Below, one piece after another: positions 21,769 to 33,829 of a stretch of 64,000 nt of DNA. Both the position numbers and the translations under genes were made by a program. Source of the stretch: Aurifilum marmelostoma (lineage: Eukaryota; Ascomycota; Sordariomycetes; Diaporthales; Cryphonectriaceae). Below the pieces are notes generated by a model that worked only from the letters and a program-made list of their open reading frames with translations, searched no databases and was not told the DNA's origin. How positions within the stretch are numbered: position 1 is the stretch's first letter; each line of letters opens with the position of its first letter. The stretch covers positions 434,001-498,000 of the forward strand of contig JAMXSV010000021.1 of assembly GCA_027559495.1 (NCBI GenBank). Direction: 5' to 3'.

Positions 21769-24700
21769 GTTGGCTATCTCGCCCCGGTCTGGGCTGGCTC
21801 AGAGTGTCACGTCGAAGTCATAGAAACGGGGAGAGATGGGGGGCAAAGTTGACTGGGAGGCACGCCTTGATCGCAGGGGACGAGGAGACGCGCAGCGAGC
21901 TGCTGTCGAGTCGGGCGGAGGAGCGAGGGCTGCTGTCGCTCGTGTGCTCGATAATCGTGACTGACTGATTGACTGACAGACAGAGAGACCGACTGACAGA
22001 CTAACTGACAGATCAAGCTGAGGCTGGACGTGTTTGTGTATGTGGAATTCCTGGACGAGGCGGTCGGGCGAGAGTCCCTGCTACCTTGGCGAGCGCGGCT
22101 GGCGGGCGGGCCAGGGGGTGGTGCATATGCATGTACACTGCGGTCCAGACAATACCACCAGCGCCACCAGGCATGTGCAGTTTGGCGGTGAGTTGGAAAG
22201 GTTTTTGACAGAGACCGAGAGAGAGAGCGGGAGGGGTCGTGAATGTGTCAAGTTTCGAGATGTCCCGAGCCGAGATCAGCAGCTGCCAACCACACCCCTG
22301 GACCGAGAAGTCAAGATGGGGAGTTTTTTTTGTCTGCGTTGCTGTCGTCCTAGCCCAACACGAAACCCTGAGCCAATTCAGCTCATCCTCGCCTTCTGTT
22401 GCCTTGCACCTGTGACACAGCAGCCGAGACGTTTGTTTCGTCGCCTCCAGATCGCCGTTTCTGACAAGTTGACAGGCCTTGTTGGTGCCGCAAATACCAG
22501 ACGAGACACAAGCCGTACCGCACCGTGAGTTGTGTGGTCTTGTTGACGGGTTGGGAAATCGTCTTCTGAGAATATTCGGTTTTTGAGGTCGAGGGAGGAG
22601 GGGCTCAAGGATGACGACTCGAGTCTGAGAGGACGGATGGCGGTCAAAAATCAATAATTGTGGCGGGCAGCGTCTGGAATTCTATCTGCTGCGTGAAATA
22701 GAGACAAGAAGGGGGGGGGGGAGGTGGTGTCGCTGGGGGGGATGATGCTGCTTAGGGGCGCGTTGGGGTAAACGGGACTGTGTTGATCTCCTGACTACTG
22801 CCTGCCTTAGTAGGTGCTACAGTAAGTGTACTATGACAGTTAGCATGGTGGTGGTAGTGGTGAGGGTGGCCTTCAGTGGGCCAGCAGGTGATCACTATGC
22901 CTGACAGCGGGGTTAAAAAGTGGGCACAGGATTCGGATCGGAAGGGGACGAGGACCCTGAGTCAGGCACTGACTGCGCTGATTGGAGATGCTCGACAGGG
23001 CCCCATAGTGGGCCGTCCTTTTTTTCCTCAACGGCGGGCCTAGGACTCTTGACCACTGTCTGTTGACTGCCTGCCAGTCAGTGCGCATCGCTAAAGTAAC
23101 TGCCCCCTCCCCCAATCCCCTATTCGCTGCGTGGATTTGGGGGGAGGGGGGGGCGCCGCTGTCGATGATCCAACAGGAGCCACCGCCATTTCATGCCTTG
23201 TTGCCACAAATATACAATAGGAGAAACATTGCCTGTTTGGAGACTGCATATAATGCTCAATATATTAAACGATGCATGCAACCACTCAATATAAGCGAAC
23301 AGGGGAGAGCCTGCGACGTCAGCCCGCCCTCGGTCTTGCTGAACCGAATACAACATTACCCTCAGCCTCCCTCCCTCTCTGTCACACACAATCACCTTGG
23401 ATCACGGGCCGCCAATGTCACGTTGAACCATACAATTGGAGTAATGTCCGATTCATGTGACGAGATTGCAACACAAGCTGAGAGAGAAGAGGAGGAGGAG
23501 GAGGAGGAGGGGAAGACTCCCAGAGAGAGACAGGGAGGGCGAAAGAAAGGAACACAGCATGACTGAAGGGTGGCGTAGCTCCATGGTTCATGGGACCTGG
23601 AATTACTGTACTGTGATCCCTCAGGTTCATGCGCATGGCCAAACCCAGCCCACCGACTCACCGCAATTAACTGATCATCAGCCAATCATCCATGCTGTTG
23701 CGTCGCTGTGGTGTCCATCTCGAGCCCTGGCCTATAGAGCAGCCATGTCTGGGTCTCGGAGAAAAGTGAAAAATAACAAAGAGGATTCATGGACATCCCA
23801 TGCAAGCCATGCGGTGGGGCTTGAACAGAGAAGAGAAGGGGGGACGAGGAGGGGGAGCCGACGTTACAAAACAGAAATTATGGGCGGTACATGACGATTT
23901 ATAGCGACGATCACGATATCGTCTAGTCTTTCTAACTTTCTTCATACTTTTTACTTTCTTTTTTTCTTCTTCTTTTTCTTTTCCTATTTTCCATGGCGGG
24001 TAACGCGGCTCGGAACAATCGAGTCGGAAGTGGGAAAAATGCCAAACGGCTACCGGCTCGGTTCTGGAATGTAGACCCGGCCACACACGGACACCTGGAA
24101 GAATCTCTCCGCCAGGGCCTGGTGACGGCACGACCTTTTTCAGACGACGACAAGGTATCTGGCGTGCGACCCCAACCACCCAAGAACAGTCTTCGGGCTC
24201 GAAATCGATGCCGATCGATCAATCTCACCAGTCCAGATCAAGCATGAACCCTCGCCTCAGGGGGGGGGGGGGGAGGGACAATTCATCCGTTGATCCACAG
24301 ATAAGATCTGGGACAGGGCATTTCTTCCTCCAAGGAGAGCCGACGGCACAGAGGAAGAGGGGAGGGTCTCGAAGAGCCTCGAACGATCGTGATTATGGCT
24401 GCAGGTGGTGATGCGCTGGCCCAGCTGCCAGGCTCGGCCTTCCGTCTCAACGGCGGGCCCCAGCAGAGGAAAAGACAGGAAAGAGACAGGGAGAGAGGCA
24501 AGAGAGGCTGGAGTCCTTCCCCAGCTTTCCTTCCCAGGGGGGTTGCACCCGTGCCGCACGGCGGGTCCCTCTTCTGGCCCTGCTGTGTCGCTCCCAAAGT
24601 GGAACTCGACGGAGTATACCTCCTCCCTCCCTCCAAGGCGCGCCCCCCCACTCAAGGCTGGGGTCCGCCACGAGTCACTTGACCATTTTCTGCCACGACG

Positions 24701-25691
24701 GCGCTGCGACTGTGGTACTCGTCGATTTGCTAACTCTACTCTATCTTGCGGGGCCCGGTCCGCACCGCTCCCACTGCTCGGGGACCGAGTCCCCCTGCTC
24801 TGTGTCTCCGGGTGTTTGTGGGTACCACCGAGACGGAGCTTCACCGAGGATTCAGTGCCTTTTATGTCTCCTCGGTGAGCCCGCCGACTGTGCGCGCGAG
24901 CTGCTACGTTGCCACGATGCGCCTTGTACATACGAGGTCATTGATATTGACCGAATCAGATTGTGCTGGGTCTGACTTCAAGGTGTTACAGCTGGTACGT
25001 TGAGGCGTCCTGGAGACATTCACTTGACTGACCGCACAGACCCTTGGTTTGAGTGGCCTGAAGTTTAGACATGTATGTGTGAGTGATCCGAACAGTCAGG
25101 AACACAATGCATTCATCACACCTCGACCTAATGCCCATAACACCATGACACCAGATATATGATACAGTGACCAAAGTCAGACAAATGACTCTCCCAAAAC
25201 AGACACTGAACCTCAAAATTCCATTCCTGCCTCCCCCCCCCACCACAATGCTAAACCTCTTCGACACACAACCCTCCTTCTATGATGATGCGGCAAGTGA
25301 ACCAATAAATCCAGTGTAGGGCGGATCCAAAGCCAGACCAATTTGCATCCTTCATCGTGGCCAGTATGTCCAAAGACGGCCTGTTGTTGGCGCTGTCGAG
25401 AGGGAAACCAATCCGTCCTGTGTGAGTAGCCCGAAAGGGAAGGGGGGAGGGGGATAAGTGAAAGAGAAAACAAGATGAAGTCAGAAAGCAAGAACAAGGC
25501 GCATTAATCGTACTGTTTACCGAATAAAAAGGCGCATGTGCTTAGAAACTATCATACAGTTGCCGTCCTTTGATCCAGATGGAGGAGTGCAGTATTCGAT
25601 CCTCAAGAGGGGGAACGGGAGCTGGAGGGGAACCAGTCGAACCAAGAGAAAATCGTGGAACCTCGAAAGCGTGTGCGAACAGGACACATTC
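21769..25691. other. 3.9 kb region without a supported gene
   Basis: Contains a GACT/GACA-type tetranucleotide tract (about 21955-22010), poly-G runs at about 22710, 23143 and 24260, and GA-rich stretches (23480-23560). Several overlapping frames of 80-220 codons occur on both strands (for example around 22013-22654 and 24257-24931), but none shows a domain, and opposing frames overlap each other. An undiscovered small or spliced gene is possible. Confidence 0.5.
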
Positions 25692-26716
25692 TCACAGCTC
25701 TTCAGCGTCGTCGTCGTCGTGGTCATCGTCGTCGTCGTGGTAAGGGTCCAGAGCCTCGTCCAAATAATCACGGCTCAGCCGCCGGGGTGGCGGTCTCGGC
25801 CGACCAAGGACCAGAGCGAGCGGGTCGAGCCAGAAGCCGAGGACGCGGGATCCCCACGACGGTCGGGCGTGGCCGGGGGTGCTGGAGAGGGACATTGTGG
25901 TGCCGGACCTCCTGTCCGAGTACGAGACCAGGCGGGACCGGTGGAGGTGGTGGTGGTCCAGGCCGAAGACGTGTCTGGAGGGGATCTCACTCATCCAGCG
26001 GACCACCGCGGGGCTGGCCGGGCCGCCATCTTGCTGGGTGTCGGTGTCAGTGCCGTCCTGGTTTTCGAGATCGATACGGTCGAGGGGGGAGGAGGAGGAG
26101 GAGGAGGAAGTGTCCGTCGCCGAGGGGGGGCCAGTCCATGATGTGTGCGATAGATGCCGTCAACAGGCTCAGCGTGGTGATGTACAGCGGGAGCCAGGCG
26201 ACCAGGTCCGTTCGGAGGGGGCCTGCGAGGATGGCGGTGACCAAGAGGAGAACCAAACCTGGGGGCCCAGTGTAGCATCCAGCTCTGCCATGCGCGCCAG
26301 GGGTCAGTGGTGGTCGGCGAAGTTGCACCAAACATGAAGAAAAAGAGGGATGGGGAGGTTCGAGAGGAGGTGGACTCGCCTGAGGAGTGCATCGAGGTTC
26401 AAAAGGTGCCACACCACAGCAGAAACTGCGAACGCGGGGAGGAGGCTGTAGGATTCGGTGAGATGAATGCATGACAACACATAGTAGTAGGGGGAGGAGG
26501 GGGGGGCCCAGGTTGGTGATGACAAGGCTGCTCGTTGCAGGCCCTCGAGACTCACACATCACAGTATCGATGGCCTTCGGTGGCGCTGATGGGGTCGAAG
26601 ACGGCGCAGGTGATCATCACGACACATGATATGACACTGACAAGCCAGGATGCCCAGCTGCACCGTCCCTGGAGCCGGCCGAGGGCTCTGGTGAATGTTT
26701 CCAAACCATGCCCCAT
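25692..26716 (-). CDS. Putative four-transmembrane protein of unknown function, interrupted by a 1-base frameshift
   Basis: Model: exons 26716-26556, 26445-26380, 26284-25692; corrected length 272 residues. The start is MGHGLETFTRALGRL. Four hydrophobic segments follow: SWASWLVSVISCVVMITCAV, LLPAFAVSAVVWHLLNLDAL, GLVLLLVTAILAG and LVAWLPLYITTLSLLTASIA. The tail is cytosolic-looking: Ser-rich, then SPLDRIDLENQDGTDTDTQ, ending in an Asp/His-acidic stretch. Intron 1 (110 bp) is GT..AG. Intron 2 (95 bp) appears to start with GC (AG|GCGAGT) and has a CTGAC branch site. Phases agree at both junctions. Frame then breaks at a seven-G run on the + strand (26124-26130); removing one base joins the last helix to the Ser-rich tail. 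Topology resembles MARVEL-like fungal proteins, but the family is not recognised. Confidence 0.6.
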
Positions 26717-28420
26717 CGGAAAAGAAAGAGAAGAGGAAAAAAAAAAGAGTATCTTGCTACGTTGGCATGGCGTGGTGACGAGGAAAGGAATTTCGAAGTA
26801 GAAGAAGCCGAAAGAAATAAGAGAGGAAGAATGAAATGGCCAATGATTAAGTCTCCAAGGTACTCTCCAAACCAAAGTACTGGAGAGAAGAGTCGAGCTG
26901 TGTTTTATTTTATTTTCAATTTCTTGTGTGTGTATCTGATGAGTCTGAACAATAGAGAGGAGAAATCCCAAATTTTATACATACTCCATGCTTCTACCAA
27001 AGCTCACACATCCGGATACATCATTCTCGCCTCGGCAGACCAGCAAGTGGCTCCTCTCACCGACCATGTGCCTCGACGCCGTGACCGGACAACAGTCCAC
27101 CCAGTATCGCTTCACCTTGGATGTCCTAAGCACCACAAATCGTGCTGCATAGAAGAGCATTTCTACCACGCTGACCGAATGAGACGTAATGAGGTCAGTG
27201 ACGTGGCTGACGAAGCAAAACGGCTAGAATTGCCTTGCCTTGTCTGACCACATTGCCGCTGCTGATTGTGCACTTTTCCAAGCCGGTGCGCTCACAGCCA
27301 GCCAAGCTCATTACAGCCCTGTTTTTCTGTGCCGTATTTTCAGCTGTATAATTGACGCCACAGACCCCACAGCACAGCCCTGGATACTAAAATGTGCATT
27401 TCTAAAAGACGTAGGGCGCATGTAGTGGTTGTATCTACTGGATACGTTGCGTGGCCGATGGCTTTGTCAGGGTTACAAGGCTACAGTAGTGAAGGTTAAT
27501 TGAGCCGCGTGGGTACGCCCTGTCGCCATATGGCAGAAAGGGACTCCCTGGGTGAACATGTGAGTTCTGTTCCTCAGCGACTCTCGCTCGACTGTCTTGA
27601 CGGGCTTTATGAGGTAACACAGGGCCAGTATTGTCCGGTACCGGCATCGCAGCACATACCGAGACCGCAGTCTTGCTTGGCTGTCCTTCGCCCGACTCTT
27701 TAGCATTAACTGTAGTGTGTCGACCATGCCCGCCAAGTAGGAGGGCCGCATTCCCAAGCCTGCACATCTACATGTCTTGTGCTCAGCTGGTTCTGGGAGA
27801 TGCTTGCCGATGTGTTCCTTCTGGCCCTTGCGCTCGTTCATAGACATTTTGAGGCATATTGGATGCATGTCCTCTGTATACAGGCGGCGGAGAAGAGTCA
27901 CCCTGAGGCTCAGGAAAAGAGTATGTCTGGGGCCAGCATAATACGTTGACGCTATTCAAGGGATCCCGCCCAATAGCAGTCCGCCTTCACTTCACTCACG
28001 CCGGCTTGACGTACGCGCACAGGGCTGCCTAAAGGGCATTTCTTTTCTTGTGTGAGTAGGCGCGTCTCATTGGTAATCCGAATCCCCCCTGCGCTGTGGT
28101 GGCCGTGCTGTGAGCAGAAAGTTGTCCGTGGCTTTCTTGTGTAAATACCTGGGGGTAGGCTTAGCCTAGTGATGCAACACAACTGATAGAGTTACACAAG
28201 GGCAGACATTGGACAGGTAAGTCTGTCTGCTGGCCACTGATGAAAATAAACCCCATCTGGACTGACGTCCAACGTGTCACCATTGTCGTCATGAGAGAAG
28301 GAAGATGTTGGTTTAGTGACGAATTTGCTCAAATTTCCCCACCACCCAAAACCGTGCAATGCTGCCAGAAATTCTCGGCAAGCTGGTGTTTGCCCTTCTT
28401 CTGATGTTTCTCCCTCTTCT
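26717..28420. other. Intergenic spacer, no gene seen
   Basis: Upstream region of the membrane-protein gene and 3' flank of cytidine deaminase. Frames of up to 179 codons at its left end (26708-27247) overlap opposing frames and lack domain features. Unexplained otherwise. Confidence 0.5.
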
Positions 28421-29193
28421 TCAAGGATTTGCCTGGACTGCTCCAGGCCTCTGCCATGGTGGACCAAAGGACAAGGGAAGCAGCTGGTGGATTCGTGAGG
28501 TCAGCGCACAAAACGCTCACGGGAAACAGAGCTTGCTGAGGGGTAAGATGATAATGATGCATGCGGGCGCCGCTGCTCACCTCTTCCAGCCGTAAGACGC
28601 AGTAGTCCCCAGCCTTGTCGAACATCAGCACGGGTATCTGCAGCTCGCAGAACTCCCGGATCCTGCACGTAGCCCATCTCAGTCAGCAGGTAGCACAATC
28701 TAGACGGCCGAGGTGAGGGTTTTCCACCAGCCACCATGACCACCGCCACTAGAAGTATAAGCATGACTACTCACGTCTGCCTGCACATTCCGCAGGGGCT
28801 CGCGGGTGGCGAGATGTCCGTTGCCACAGCAACAGCCTTGAAGTCGCGGTGCCCATCAGTGATGGCCCTGTTGAAGGCGACGCGCTCGGCACAGGTGCCC
28901 ACGGGGTACGAGGCGTTCTCTACGTTGGCGCCGGGGACAAAGTGGCCGAGCTTGGTGAGGACGACGGCGCCGACGCGGAAGTTGCTGTAGGGGCAGTAGG
29001 CGGTCTCCTTGGCCGCGACGGCGTGGCGCTTGAGGTCGTGGAGCTCCTGTATGCTGAGGCCAAAATCGCGGCTGGTGGCGTCGAGGTGGTGGGTGTTGAG
29101 GCTCGAGAGCATTGGTGGTGCCTGTTTTGGAGGGGAGCTCATGGCCAGGGAGCTTGCGTATGCCTCCATCGAGTAGGATATCTCTGTACTCAA
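28421..29193 (-). CDS. cdd1: Cytidine deaminase (CDD1 type)
   Basis: Zinc enzyme of pyrimidine salvage converting cytidine and deoxycytidine to uridine forms. Exons 29193-28775, 28662-28581 and 28483-28421 give 187 residues. The zinc site is complete: C101-A-E103 in the TCAERVAF motif and PCGMC with C134 and C137. Substrate residues appear in NFRVGA and the NVENASYP segment. Exon 2 adds REFCELQIPVLMFDK and the small third exon adds the family-typical ending LLPLSFGP. Both introns (112 and 97 bp) are GT..AG and phases match. The first 45 residues are an extra tail; later in-frame ATGs (residues 9, 18 and 28) could also start translation. Not to be confused with the deaminase-fold gene at 57022. 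Confidence 0.93.
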
Positions 29194-30709
29194 CAGACCG
29201 ATGAGACTCTGTGTAGTTGGTAAGGGATTTGTGGAGGGATTTTTTGGCTCAATATGGAGGTATGTAATTGGTGAGGCAGTGAGTAAGTGGGTGTGTGTGT
29301 TGATTGAGGGTATGGCAACTAAGGGAGACGAAATACTGACCTGCTACGTCAGTCAGGGTATCAATCGGCAGCAGCCGATAAGACATCATCAGTCTAGTGG
29401 CAGGACCCAAGCCAGCCTAGCCGAGGCACTCGAGGTACTGTACAGATACACTGGCTGTCAATTAGTGAAACCTACATGCAGTGCATGGGAAGTACTGCCT
29501 CTTTGCTCTCTCTCTCTCTGACACACACACACACACACACACAGTACATGTGACGCTTATAATATTATATGAGGCACAAAATACATGTCTTTGGCGCAAT
29601 GGCTATAATCCTCAGATAATTCAATCAATACTGTATCTTGTTCAATGATTTAAAGTATTGTACAGAGTAACTCAAGTGATTTTATGCAGAGATAATCCAC
29701 AGACATAATGGCAGAGTAATTGAAGGGAGAAGCAAAGTAGCAACCTTGTATAGAAAAGGCTCAGAAAAGAATGGAGGCTGCCAGACCTTCACCCCCAACA
29801 GCTACAGCACTTGAGCCAGTACCCAGCACTTTCTAGTGACAGAGTGGCCAGGTCAATTGCCTTGATGTTTGTATATTGATTTTTTTTTTCTCTTTTCAAA
29901 TTGGCTTGTAAATGTGGCCAATTCTTCCTTTGAGAGGAGGGAAGAGGACACAGGTACAAAGCATGTAGTAGGCATATTCGCGATGCACGCATTAGAGCAC
30001 TTCCCCAGCCGGAATCTGAGGCAAGGATAATTCCTTAGTGCATCCTCTGTACAAGGGTCGGCGAACCCTCTAGCGGACCCACCTGCGAACCCCCCAAGCT
30101 CTGAACCTACCAGTACCTTTGCGTGCCTGACAGTGCTAGCCTGGCCAAGTGCTCGGCTCTCACGATAGTGGGTAGATCTACACCAGCACTACGACCTGTA
30201 TGGCAACCAGTGGTGCCAATTGCCCGCCAGCCCCTGAAATCGCCTGCGAGGGTTATCGCTGGCCAGCAGCATGTGCTCTCTATCTGGGGGCGCACCAACA
30301 AAATCTCCCCTGGAACCCTCCACAAGCCTGTCCCCTCCCTCGCGTAATTGAACAATTTATCACGGTCTCGAGATACACCAGCACCTGCATCCCCCGTTGA
30401 GACATGCAGCCGTCATGACGGGAGCCCTGACACCCTCTGTGTACGACCCTTCCCTGCGCATCTACGTCACGACTCGAGTCCCTGCATAAGAGGGGAAAAA
30501 AAAGTATCTTGCCATCGACCCCGCGGCCACGTTACACACGACCAAAGCCCCGAGACAGCCCGCGCCCGCGCGCCCTGCGCCCCTTCTCGACTGCAGTGTG
30601 CCTGGTTGGCCCGCCTGGCCTAGGCCCTGTGACGAAACAGCGACTTGGACCTCCCGAGAGACTTCCCCTTCGTCGTCCTACTCCTCCTCCTCCTCGTCGT
30701 CCTCTCGCC
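29194..30709. promoter_or_regulatory. Divergent spacer between cytidine deaminase and ELMO genes
   Basis: Start codons of both flanking genes face away, so both promoters should lie in this 1.5 kb. It holds a CA microsatellite (29521-29543) just after a TC run, a T tract at 29880 and a CT-rich leader (30670-30705) in front of ELMO. No gene seen. Confidence 0.5.
29521..29543. repeat. (AC)n microsatellite
   Basis: About eleven AC units directly after a TC dinucleotide run, in the divergent spacer between two genes. Confidence 0.9.
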
Positions 30710-33007
30710 ATGGACCAGGCCGACGTCCCTGCGCTGCTGTCGCGCCTGGCCAGCGACGAGGATGCCGCCCGCAAGATGGCCGTCTTCAAGCTGCAGTCCT
30801 CGATCAACGACCCTGCCTTTGCCGACGTCTTCATCTCCTCGGGCGGGCTCGTCATCCTGCGGCGGCTGATCATGAACACGGGCGGCAACACGCTCGCCTA
30901 CTCGCTGCAGTCGCTGACCCGGCTGCTCGAGGTGGACATGGGCTGGGACATCTTCGAGGGCCACATGGCCACCGACCTCGTCGAGCGCCTCGTCGAGCTG
31001 ATCGTCACCAACCCGCTCGTCAACATCCTGCGGGGCGCCATGTCCATCCTGGTCGCCCTGGTCTCGCACTCGCAGTCCGCGCCCAGCAGCGGCGGGAACC
31101 ACATCGCCGCCGCCGTCAGGACGCCCGGCATGTTTGGCTTCCGCGCCCTCAAGCCTGCCGTGGCCGTGTACCCGCAGTTCTTTGAGCACGTCATCTCCCA
31201 GCTCCAGTCTGCCGACCACGCCCTGTGCGCCGCGGCGCTGATGCTCATCAACGCCCTGATACGGGACGCCATCTCCAATGAGGACAGGGGCGGCAGCGGC
31301 GGCAGCGGCTCGAGGCCGGCCGGCGAGGAGTGGTCCAAGTTCATCAAGAGGCTGCAGGACCTGGGGCTGATCAAGGCCGTCTACAACCTGATGCAGAGCT
31401 CGGCCATGCAGGACCTGGCGCAGCCGCTGCTCGACTTCCAGAACCTCACAAAGGTCCTGCTGCGCAAGTGGAGGGAGGTCAAGGTTGACCTCGAGCGCCC
31501 GGAGCACAGGAGGGCGCTCAAGGGCCTGCACCTCTCGAGCGCACCCGACAGGTCCTTTGCGGCCGCCGCCAACGGCGGGAGCACGACCCCGGCCGTGGCC
31601 GCGGCGACAGCGACAGCGACGGGCGGGGAGACGTCGGGCAGGAAACACAACCCGGAGAAGTGGCGGAGGCTGGGGTTCCAGACGGAGAGCCCCGCGTCCG
31701 AGTTCCACACGGCCGGCTTCCTGGGCATGATGGACCTCACGGACTATGTGCGCAAGAACGAGGACGGCTTCCAGAAGACGCTCCTGGAGCAGTCCACGCG
31801 GCCGCTCCACGAGAGGTGCCCCGTCGCCCGGTCCAGCCTGGCCGTGACCCTGATGCTGTACGAGCACTTCGAGGTGGACAAGGCCGACCTGGAGGACATC
31901 AAGGGGTACCAGGCCATCGACAGCATCAAGGGCAACGACAGGATGTTCCGGCCCCTCCTGCTGCAGTGGTCCCGCCTGCACACGGCAGGGCTCCACGCCT
32001 TCTTCCGCATGTGGAAGGCGACAGGCGCCGAGCGGGACGACTTTGAGAAGGTGGCCGAGCTGGTGCGGATCCTCATCGAGCAGGTCATCGGCCAGGCCAC
32101 CCGGACCAAGGACATCTCGGAGATGGAGGAGGAGCTGCTGGACTACGAGTGCAGCAGGCTCCGCGAGGTGCAGATGGAGCTGCTCGACCTGTCCTTTGAC
32201 GACCAGTGGGGCCAGCACCTGTACCAGGTGCGGGAGGAGCTGAAGCACGAGGCCCTGACCTTTGTCAAGGAGCAGCGCATCCGCTGCCTCCTGCAGGGCT
32301 CGTGGTTCTACAAGCCGGTGCCGGCTCGGGATCAGCCGGGACAGCACCAGCGCGAGGCCAGCGTGGACGCCAAGAGGCGGCTGTACTCGCCCAGGCCCTG
32401 GAGGTTCGCCCGGCTCTCCCACAACAGGCGGTACCTGCACTACGCAGACTTTGCGGAGAGGGCACCGCCGGACCCCAGCCTCGACAGCCTGGGCGACAAG
32501 ATAGACCTCGGCACGATCAGCTCGGTGGTGTCCAACGTGTCGGCACCAGGCGAGGACGCCCAGAGCGTGTCCAGCGGGTCGACGCTCAAGAACAACAACA
32601 ACAACAACAACCAGCTGCCCGGCACGCCCAAAGCCCCCGGTATCCTAGCAGGCGGCGGCGGTGGCGGCAGCGGCCCGCCCAAGACGACGACCAAGATCAC
32701 CATCTACAGCTATGTGAACCCCGAGGAGGCGGCCAGGGGCAGCGACACCAAGGAGCAGGCGGTGCTGACGCTGCACCCGACGACCAACTCGCTGGCGTCG
32801 GAGTGGCTGGACGGGCTGCTGATGCTGCTCAACCAGGCACCCATCACGGCCGAGACGAACAAGCTGGTGACACTGGTCAGCGACTACGGGCTGAAGATCA
32901 GGCTGCTGAATGTCCGGGTCGACGCGGTGTACAGCGGGCCACAGCCTGGTGCAGGTGTTGTGCCCAGCCGGGAGGGGCTGGATGATGATTACTTTTACGA
33001 GGTCTGA
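30710..33007 (+). CDS. ELMO/CED-12 domain protein
   Basis: Probable scaffold of a DOCK/ELMO-type Rac GTPase activator affecting polarity and actin; that role is inferred from the animal family. Single exon, 765 residues from the ATG at 30710, whose context CGCCATGG is favourable. Residues 1-280 are helical and armadillo-like (DPAFADVFISSGGLVILRRL is a typical repeat). The ELMO domain spans about 320-500 (LGFQTESPASEFHTAGFLGM then ARSSLAVTLMLYEHFE). A PH-like region follows near 545-760 (SPRPWRFARLSHNRRYLHYA), with a disordered insert including an Asn run. The frame is open 67 codons upstream to an ATG at 30509, but that piece is Arg/Pro low-complexity and probably leader. No intron in coding sequence. 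Confidence 0.87.
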   Translation: MDQADVPALLSRLASDEDAARKMAVFKLQSSINDPAFADVFISSGGLVILRRLIMNTGGNTLAYSLQSLTRLLEVDMGWDIFEGHMATDLVERLVELIVTNPLVNILRGAMSILVALVSHSQSAPSSGGNHIAAAVRTPGMFGFRALKPAVAVYPQFFEHVISQLQSADHALCAAALMLINALIRDAISNEDRGGSGGSGSRPAGEEWSKFIKRLQDLGLIKAVYNLMQSSAMQDLAQPLLDFQNLTKVLLRKWREVKVDLERPEHRRALKGLHLSSAPDRSFAAAANGGSTTPAVAAATATATGGETSGRKHNPEKWRRLGFQTESPASEFHTAGFLGMMDLTDYVRKNEDGFQKTLLEQSTRPLHERCPVARSSLAVTLMLYEHFEVDKADLEDIKGYQAIDSIKGNDRMFRPLLLQWSRLHTAGLHAFFRMWKATGAERDDFEKVAELVRILIEQVIGQATRTKDISEMEEELLDYECSRLREVQMELLDLSFDDQWGQHLYQVREELKHEALTFVKEQRIRCLLQGSWFYKPVPARDQPGQHQREASVDAKRRLYSPRPWRFARLSHNRRYLHYADFAERAPPDPSLDSLGDKIDLGTISSVVSNVSAPGEDAQSVSSGSTLKNNNNNNNQLPGTPKAPGILAGGGGGGSGPPKTTTKITIYSYVNPEEAARGSDTKEQAVLTLHPTTNSLASEWLDGLLMLLNQAPITAETNKLVTLVSDYGLKIRLLNVRVDAVYSGPQPGAGVVPSREGLDDDYFYEV

Positions 33008-33829
33008 AGAGGAAAAAGACAGAAAAAAAGAAGACGATAGAAACACAGCAAGCAGCTGGGGGCATCTTGTGGACCTCTTCTCTTTCCCCCCCTCTCTCTC
33101 TTCTCCCTCATTCCTCCTTGTCTTTGATTCCACGTACGTCCGCGTATACCCATCTTCGTTTCTCCTGTTATTCATCCTTCCATTTTACCAATTTTTATTT
33201 ATCTCACTGGAGGTCAACAACCCCCGAGAGCATAGGGAGGCGTGGGCAGTAGCATATATGGTAGGGGTGGAGGTGTGTGTGTGTGCTTCTTGCATAGCGA
33301 ATTCAGAAAGAGAAAAGAAAAGTGGTGAGGGCGGGATTCAGCATCTCTCGACAATGTATCATATGTGTACTGTACATACACGCACGCTTGTAGTAATAAG
33401 AAAGCTGGTGATCTGTAAGTATGTGTGAAGGGCTTTGGTCTTGATTGTAGAATAATTAGTGGAATTGGACTTGTTTGTTTAGTGAAGTCCTACTATGTAC
33501 CTGGGAACTAACTCACTAGCTGTAGCGCCTGGAGTACTTGTGATCATGTACAGAGGTACCTGGCAACTACCACAGCACTACAGTAAGCACTGCGCCCAAC
33601 TGAGCAGCATATCAATTAAGACCCTGGCCTCGCCACACGCTGGGTTGCCAGGGGGACCCCGTCCCGCTAACCACCCCGCCAACCTTCGCCCAGGGGTCCA
33701 TGTGAGCTGAACTCGGGAGAGCGGCTGGGCTGGCTTTCGTTTCATCATCCATCGACCTGACCAGCCCGCTTCCCTCGTCACCTTTGCCCACAGCAATTCC
33801 CTTCTACTTCTTCTTGGCTTACAGATATC
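33008..33829. other. Spacer between ELMO and GRF zinc-finger genes
   Basis: Pyrimidine-rich sequence (33075-33200) lies just after the ELMO stop. The right end ends in a pyrimidine-rich stretch and ACAG just before the GRF gene's ATG, so a 5' leader intron is possible but unproven. No gene seen. Confidence 0.5.

Noticed and set aside
24257..24931. 224-codon - strand frame and 157-codon + strand frame
   Set aside because: Antiparallel overlap, Arg/Pro/Gly-rich, no motif; too weak for a gene call.
30509..30709. 67-codon upstream in-frame extension of ELMO
   Set aside because: Arg/Pro low-complexity and followed by a better ATG context at 30710; more likely leader.
30620..32440. 606-codon - strand frame opposite ELMO
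   Set aside because: It is a shadow of the GC-rich + strand coding sequence; the + strand frame carries the ELMO motifs.
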